This document shows positions 61,239 to 64,000 of a stretch of 64,000 bases of DNA, piece after piece (the stretch's first letter is position 1; each line of letters starts with the position of its first letter). The position numbers and the translations under genes were made by a program. Below the pieces are notes generated by a model. It worked only from the letters and a program-made list of their open reading frames with translations. It was not told the origin of the DNA and made no database searches. This stretch comes from Planctomycetaceae bacterium (lineage in GTDB: Bacteria > Planctomycetota > Planctomycetia > Planctomycetales > Planctomycetaceae): assembly GCA_018699955.1 (NCBI GenBank), contig JABISG010000116.1, forward strand, positions 62,001-126,000, in the 5' to 3' direction.

Positions 61239-62576
61239 ATGTTTCGCGCGGAAGGACGTGCAGGCCACGCGCAGACCTGTCGAATCGCAATCGCGGTAAT
61301 CGTTGGTTGTTGGGGTTTCGCAGCAGCTTCATCTCGCGCGGAAGACGTGGGTTTGTCTTCCGCCGGCGAGTTGCGCCAGGTTCTCAGAGAGGGACTGGTG
61401 CGCAAAGGTGGTCTGGCGGCCATTGACCGACAGATTGAGAGTGTCCGCGCCCAACATCCCGGCGACGCACGGCTGCACTATATTCATGGGTTGATTCTAA
61501 CGGGACGTTTGCGCCAAAAGGACGCGGTCGCACACTTTGTTACAACAATCCGTGCCGACAAAACTTGTGGTCCGGCGTGGAAGTCGTTGATCAAAATTCG
61601 GCTCGTCGAAAAGTCGGCCGACGATCTCTGCGATGAACTCGTCGGACTCGCCGAAGCCCTCGCCAAGACGAAACTCGACTGGAAACAAATCGACCGCCGC
61701 GAGTTGGCCGCCTGGCTGGGCCGCGTGCATGGGTTCCTGTTGCTAAGAGAGATCGAGATCGTCTCGGCATCCGCGTTGGAACACCACATTGCCATTGTCC
61801 GTCGCCGGCTTCCCGTGAAGTTGCACGCCGATTACGCAGTCGGTCGGCAGAGATTCATCGTCGATTATGGCGCTCAGGTTGCAGATATCGAACTCGCAGT
61901 TGCTGCCAAAGATGTGAAAGCCGCGCAGAAGGCAACGACCGAACGAAAAGAGTTGTTGGACCGAAAGCAGGATCTCGACCGAAAAGCCGAAACCTCATTG
62001 CAAACACAAAAGCAGTGGGCGAGTTGGCTCGAGGAGCAGTTGAGCACATCGGAAAAACGCCTGGAAACTTTGAAGGAAGATTATCAGGCGTTGGAAGCTG
62101 CACACCGCAGGCTGAGCGGGCTGAGACTCCAGACTCAGCTCGATGCGCAGCGGCTGCGATTCGATTACAGTCGGGGAGGTTTCACGCCCCTCGAAATCGA
62201 CCGGCAGCCGGCACTCTTGCGGTACGACCAGGAAATTCAACGATTCGACAACGAACGGTTTTCGCTGCGACAACAGGCGTCGCGCGTCATGGTGACTGCC
62301 CGCGGCGTTTTGCAAGATCGGGTTGCGGCCACCCGCCGTTACGAAAAGGCGACCGGCGACCTGAAAAAAACCGATGCGACACTCAGTCGCTGGCAGAAGG
62401 CTCTCAACCGGTCATCGCTCAAGGTCGAACAAAAGGCGGCGACGACAAACAACAAAAAACGGATGTTGAAACGCCTCGCCCGCCCGGCCACTTTCTTCGA
62501 GTTGGACGCACGAGCCGAAGCCGAACACTTTCTCCAGAAGTTGGGAGCCTCCCTCAGCGGGAAGCCATCATCATAG
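61239..62576 (+). CDS. Secreted helical/coiled-coil protein
   Basis: A 445-residue protein. A signal peptide-like stretch (IAIAVIVGCWGFAAASSRA) lies at about 15-35. TPR-like helices follow (HPGDARLHYIHGLILTGRLR). A long coiled coil runs from about 215 to 400 with many Lys/Glu/Gln heptads (DRKAETSLQTQKQWASWLEE). No enzyme motif is seen. AAGGA lies six bases before the ATG at 61239; an earlier ATG at 61233 is possible. It lies 58 bases before the next gene and may be cotranscribed with it. Function unknown. Confidence 0.75.
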   Translation: MFRAEGRAGHAQTCRIAIAVIVGCWGFAAASSRAEDVGLSSAGELRQVLREGLVRKGGLAAIDRQIESVRAQHPGDARLHYIHGLILTGRLRQKDAVAHFVTTIRADKTCGPAWKSLIKIRLVEKSADDLCDELVGLAEALAKTKLDWKQIDRRELAAWLGRVHGFLLLREIEIVSASALEHHIAIVRRRLPVKLHADYAVGRQRFIVDYGAQVADIELAVAAKDVKAAQKATTERKELLDRKQDLDRKAETSLQTQKQWASWLEEQLSTSEKRLETLKEDYQALEAAHRRLSGLRLQTQLDAQRLRFDYSRGGFTPLEIDRQPALLRYDQEIQRFDNERFSLRQQASRVMVTARGVLQDRVAATRRYEKATGDLKKTDATLSRWQKALNRSSLKVEQKAATTNNKKRMLKRLARPATFFELDARAEAEHFLQKLGASLSGKPSS

Positions 62577-62634
62577 CGAAACACTGGATCACACGGACTC
62601 GTCAGCCATCGGACATACCAATTCGGAGAGTATT

Positions 62635-64000
62635 ATGCGACTGTTCACAACGACATTTTCCGTCGGTATTGTCTGTGCCACATGCGCCTTGGCGATGGCC
62701 GCTTCCCCGCGAACCACGGCCACGAAGAGTGATCAACTTGTTGATCGGGCATTGCAACTCAAATTGCCCGGCGACAGCGCGCAGCGCCGAGAATTGTTAA
62801 ACGAAGCCATCAAGGCCGATCCCGAAAACGAACGCGCCCGCTGGCAGTTGGGACAGGTGAAACAGGACGGGAAGTGGACCGACTATAAAAGTGTCCCAAA
62901 GGAAACCGCCACCGACGAGGCGATTCGCGAGTACCGCACCATCCGCAGTCGTTTCGCCGTGACACGGAACGGGCAACTGGAACTTGCCAACTGGTGCAGA
63001 AAGCACAAACTGCCCGAACGCGAACGCGCCCATTTGACCACAGCGCTCGCGCTCTCAAACAATCCCGACGATCCGGTTCTCCGCGCGCGGCTCAACTTCA
63101 CACAGGTCGATGGCGTCTGGACGAACAAGGCGGACTTGGCGGCTCAGAAAGAAACTCAACTGGCCGAACAGAAACAGATCAAGAACTGGCGGGTACGCAT
63201 CCAATCACTGGCACGCAAACTCGATGCGCGACGCAAATCGATTAGAGACGATGCCATCGCCGAACTGGGGCAACTGAAGGATCCCAAGTACATCCCCGTT
63301 CTCGAATCGACCTTGCTCAATTCGGGACTCGAGCGCGAACGGCTGTTGGTCGAACTACTGAACGGCATGAAGTCGCATAAGGCGGCCGATGCGCTGGCCC
63401 GCGTGGCGGTCTTTTCCAACTGGGACGTCGTCCGCAAAGAAGCGGCAACCGAATTGCACAAGCGGCCCATCGAAACCTTCGCCCCCGAATTGATCCGCTC
63501 GCTGCGCACACCCATCGACAGCCGGATGAGCCTCTTTGTGGGTTCGGGCGGCGTGCATTTGCTGCGATCGCACGTCAGCGAGACACAACACCAACGGCAG
63601 GTGGTTCTGGCACAATCATCGACCTTCCTGCGGCCGGCCATTCTTGGATCAACCCGCTCGAATAACGCGCCGCGGCGGCGCGTTAATCGAAGGGTCGTCC
63701 AAGGTCTGAATACGAATCAGCGGGCTCGAAATCAACTCAATCGCGCGACAGCCAAAGCCGTCGTCGAAACCGAACTCAAAGGTTACGCGGCCAAGCGCGA
63801 CGCAGAGCAAAACAACGAAATGATCGACAAATGGAACGAACGCATCTGCACCGTCTTGCGGGAGGGGACCGGCGTCGAACAACCCGATGATGCCCGCCAG
63901 TGGTGGACCTGGTGGAACAAATACAACCAAATGGAAGAAGAAGAGAAAGAGACCGAAACCAGAAGATACTATGATCGGCAGACGACTGACGTGATCACGG
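62635..64000 (+). CDS. Secreted helical-repeat protein (3' truncated by window end)
   Basis: The frame is open from ATG 62635 to the last base, with 455 residues visible. A signal peptide (MRLFTTTFSVGIVCATCALA) is followed by TPR-like helices, the repeated WxxxG pattern (DGKWTDYKSVPKE, DGVWTNKADLAAQK) and HEAT-like repeats (IRDDAIAELGQLKDPKYIPV). The last visible part, ARQWWTWWNKYNQMEEEE, is a Trp-rich linker. GGAGAG lies just before the start. In planctomycete proteins of this build I recall a C-terminal Hint (intein-like) domain after such a linker; that part would be outside the window. Confidence 0.8.
   Translation, partial: MRLFTTTFSVGIVCATCALAMAASPRTTATKSDQLVDRALQLKLPGDSAQRRELLNEAIKADPENERARWQLGQVKQDGKWTDYKSVPKETATDEAIREYRTIRSRFAVTRNGQLELANWCRKHKLPERERAHLTTALALSNNPDDPVLRARLNFTQVDGVWTNKADLAAQKETQLAEQKQIKNWRVRIQSLARKLDARRKSIRDDAIAELGQLKDPKYIPVLESTLLNSGLERERLLVELLNGMKSHKAADALARVAVFSNWDVVRKEAATELHKRPIETFAPELIRSLRTPIDSRMSLFVGSGGVHLLRSHVSETQHQRQVVLAQSSTFLRPAILGSTRSNNAPRRRVNRRVVQGLNTNQRARNQLNRATAKAVVETELKGYAAKRDAEQNNEMIDKWNERICTVLREGTGVEQPDDARQWWTWWNKYNQMEEEEKETETRRYYDRQTTDVIT

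Overview
The window reads as chromosome from a planctomycete (phylum Planctomycetota). The evidence is a set of family hallmarks: a DUF1549/DUF1553 plus DUF1501 gene pair and a second DUF1501 gene, a DUF1559 prepilin-like protein, a formylglycine sulfatase, an HpnC/HpnD squalene synthase pair, a DUF6807 protein, and many secreted or lipoprotein genes with no assigned function. Genes lie on both strands in short operons, GTG and TTG starts are used, and the intergenic DNA is rich in short palindromic repeats. No rRNA, tRNA, CRISPR array or complete insertion sequence was seen.

Region by region. 1-7.5 kb: ABC exporter operon with a truncated membrane accessory protein, one ATPase and three tandem paralogous ABC-2 permeases. 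7.8-12.3 kb: DUF1501 protein, MogA, DUF6807 protein, ClpP-like protein and a RyR-domain protein. 12.6-18.7 kb: orphan ExbD coupled to a prenyltransferase-fold protein, aquaglyceroporin, EpmA and a DUF1559 pseudopilin. 18.8-23.6 kb: small and accessory genes (zinc ribbon, HNH nuclease, cysteine-less thioredoxin fold, lipoprotein, GNAT, bestrophin). 23.6-28.2 kb: DUF1549/1553-DUF1501 pair and a DUF4303 protein. 28.6-32.5 kb: beta-barrel protein and hexaheme cytochrome. 33-36.6 kb: CxxC-containing lipoprotein, RNase D and two small proteins. 36.8-39.3 kb: sulfite-oxidase-type molybdoenzyme and MoeA. 39.4-44.2 kb: Lnt, CtpA-type protease and TsaD. 44.2-48.4 kb: VWA protein split in two frames at an A9 run. 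48.9-53.3 kb: metallopeptidase, small exported proteins and a HicA-like two-gene pair. 53.4-58.1 kb: sulfatase, SppA and a lysine-rich secreted protein. 58.3-60.3 kb: HpnD and HpnC. 60.5-64 kb: membrane protein, coiled-coil protein and a repeat protein running off the end.

Themes. Molybdenum cofactor genes (MogA, MoeA) sit in the same window as a probable client enzyme. Envelope biogenesis and proteolysis are well represented (Lnt, SppA, CtpA, ABC exporter, ExbD). The most unusual observations are: (i) a probable -1 frameshift or slippage site joining a VWA protein to a DUF2135-like partner; (ii) a recurring leader element placed 9-15 bases before the start codons of four unrelated small genes; (iii) a pair of distant intergenic elements whose stems differ by compensatory changes; (iv) a porin-cytochrome-like pair; (v) a HicA-like two-gene module. 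All calls come from reading the sequence; no database search was run.
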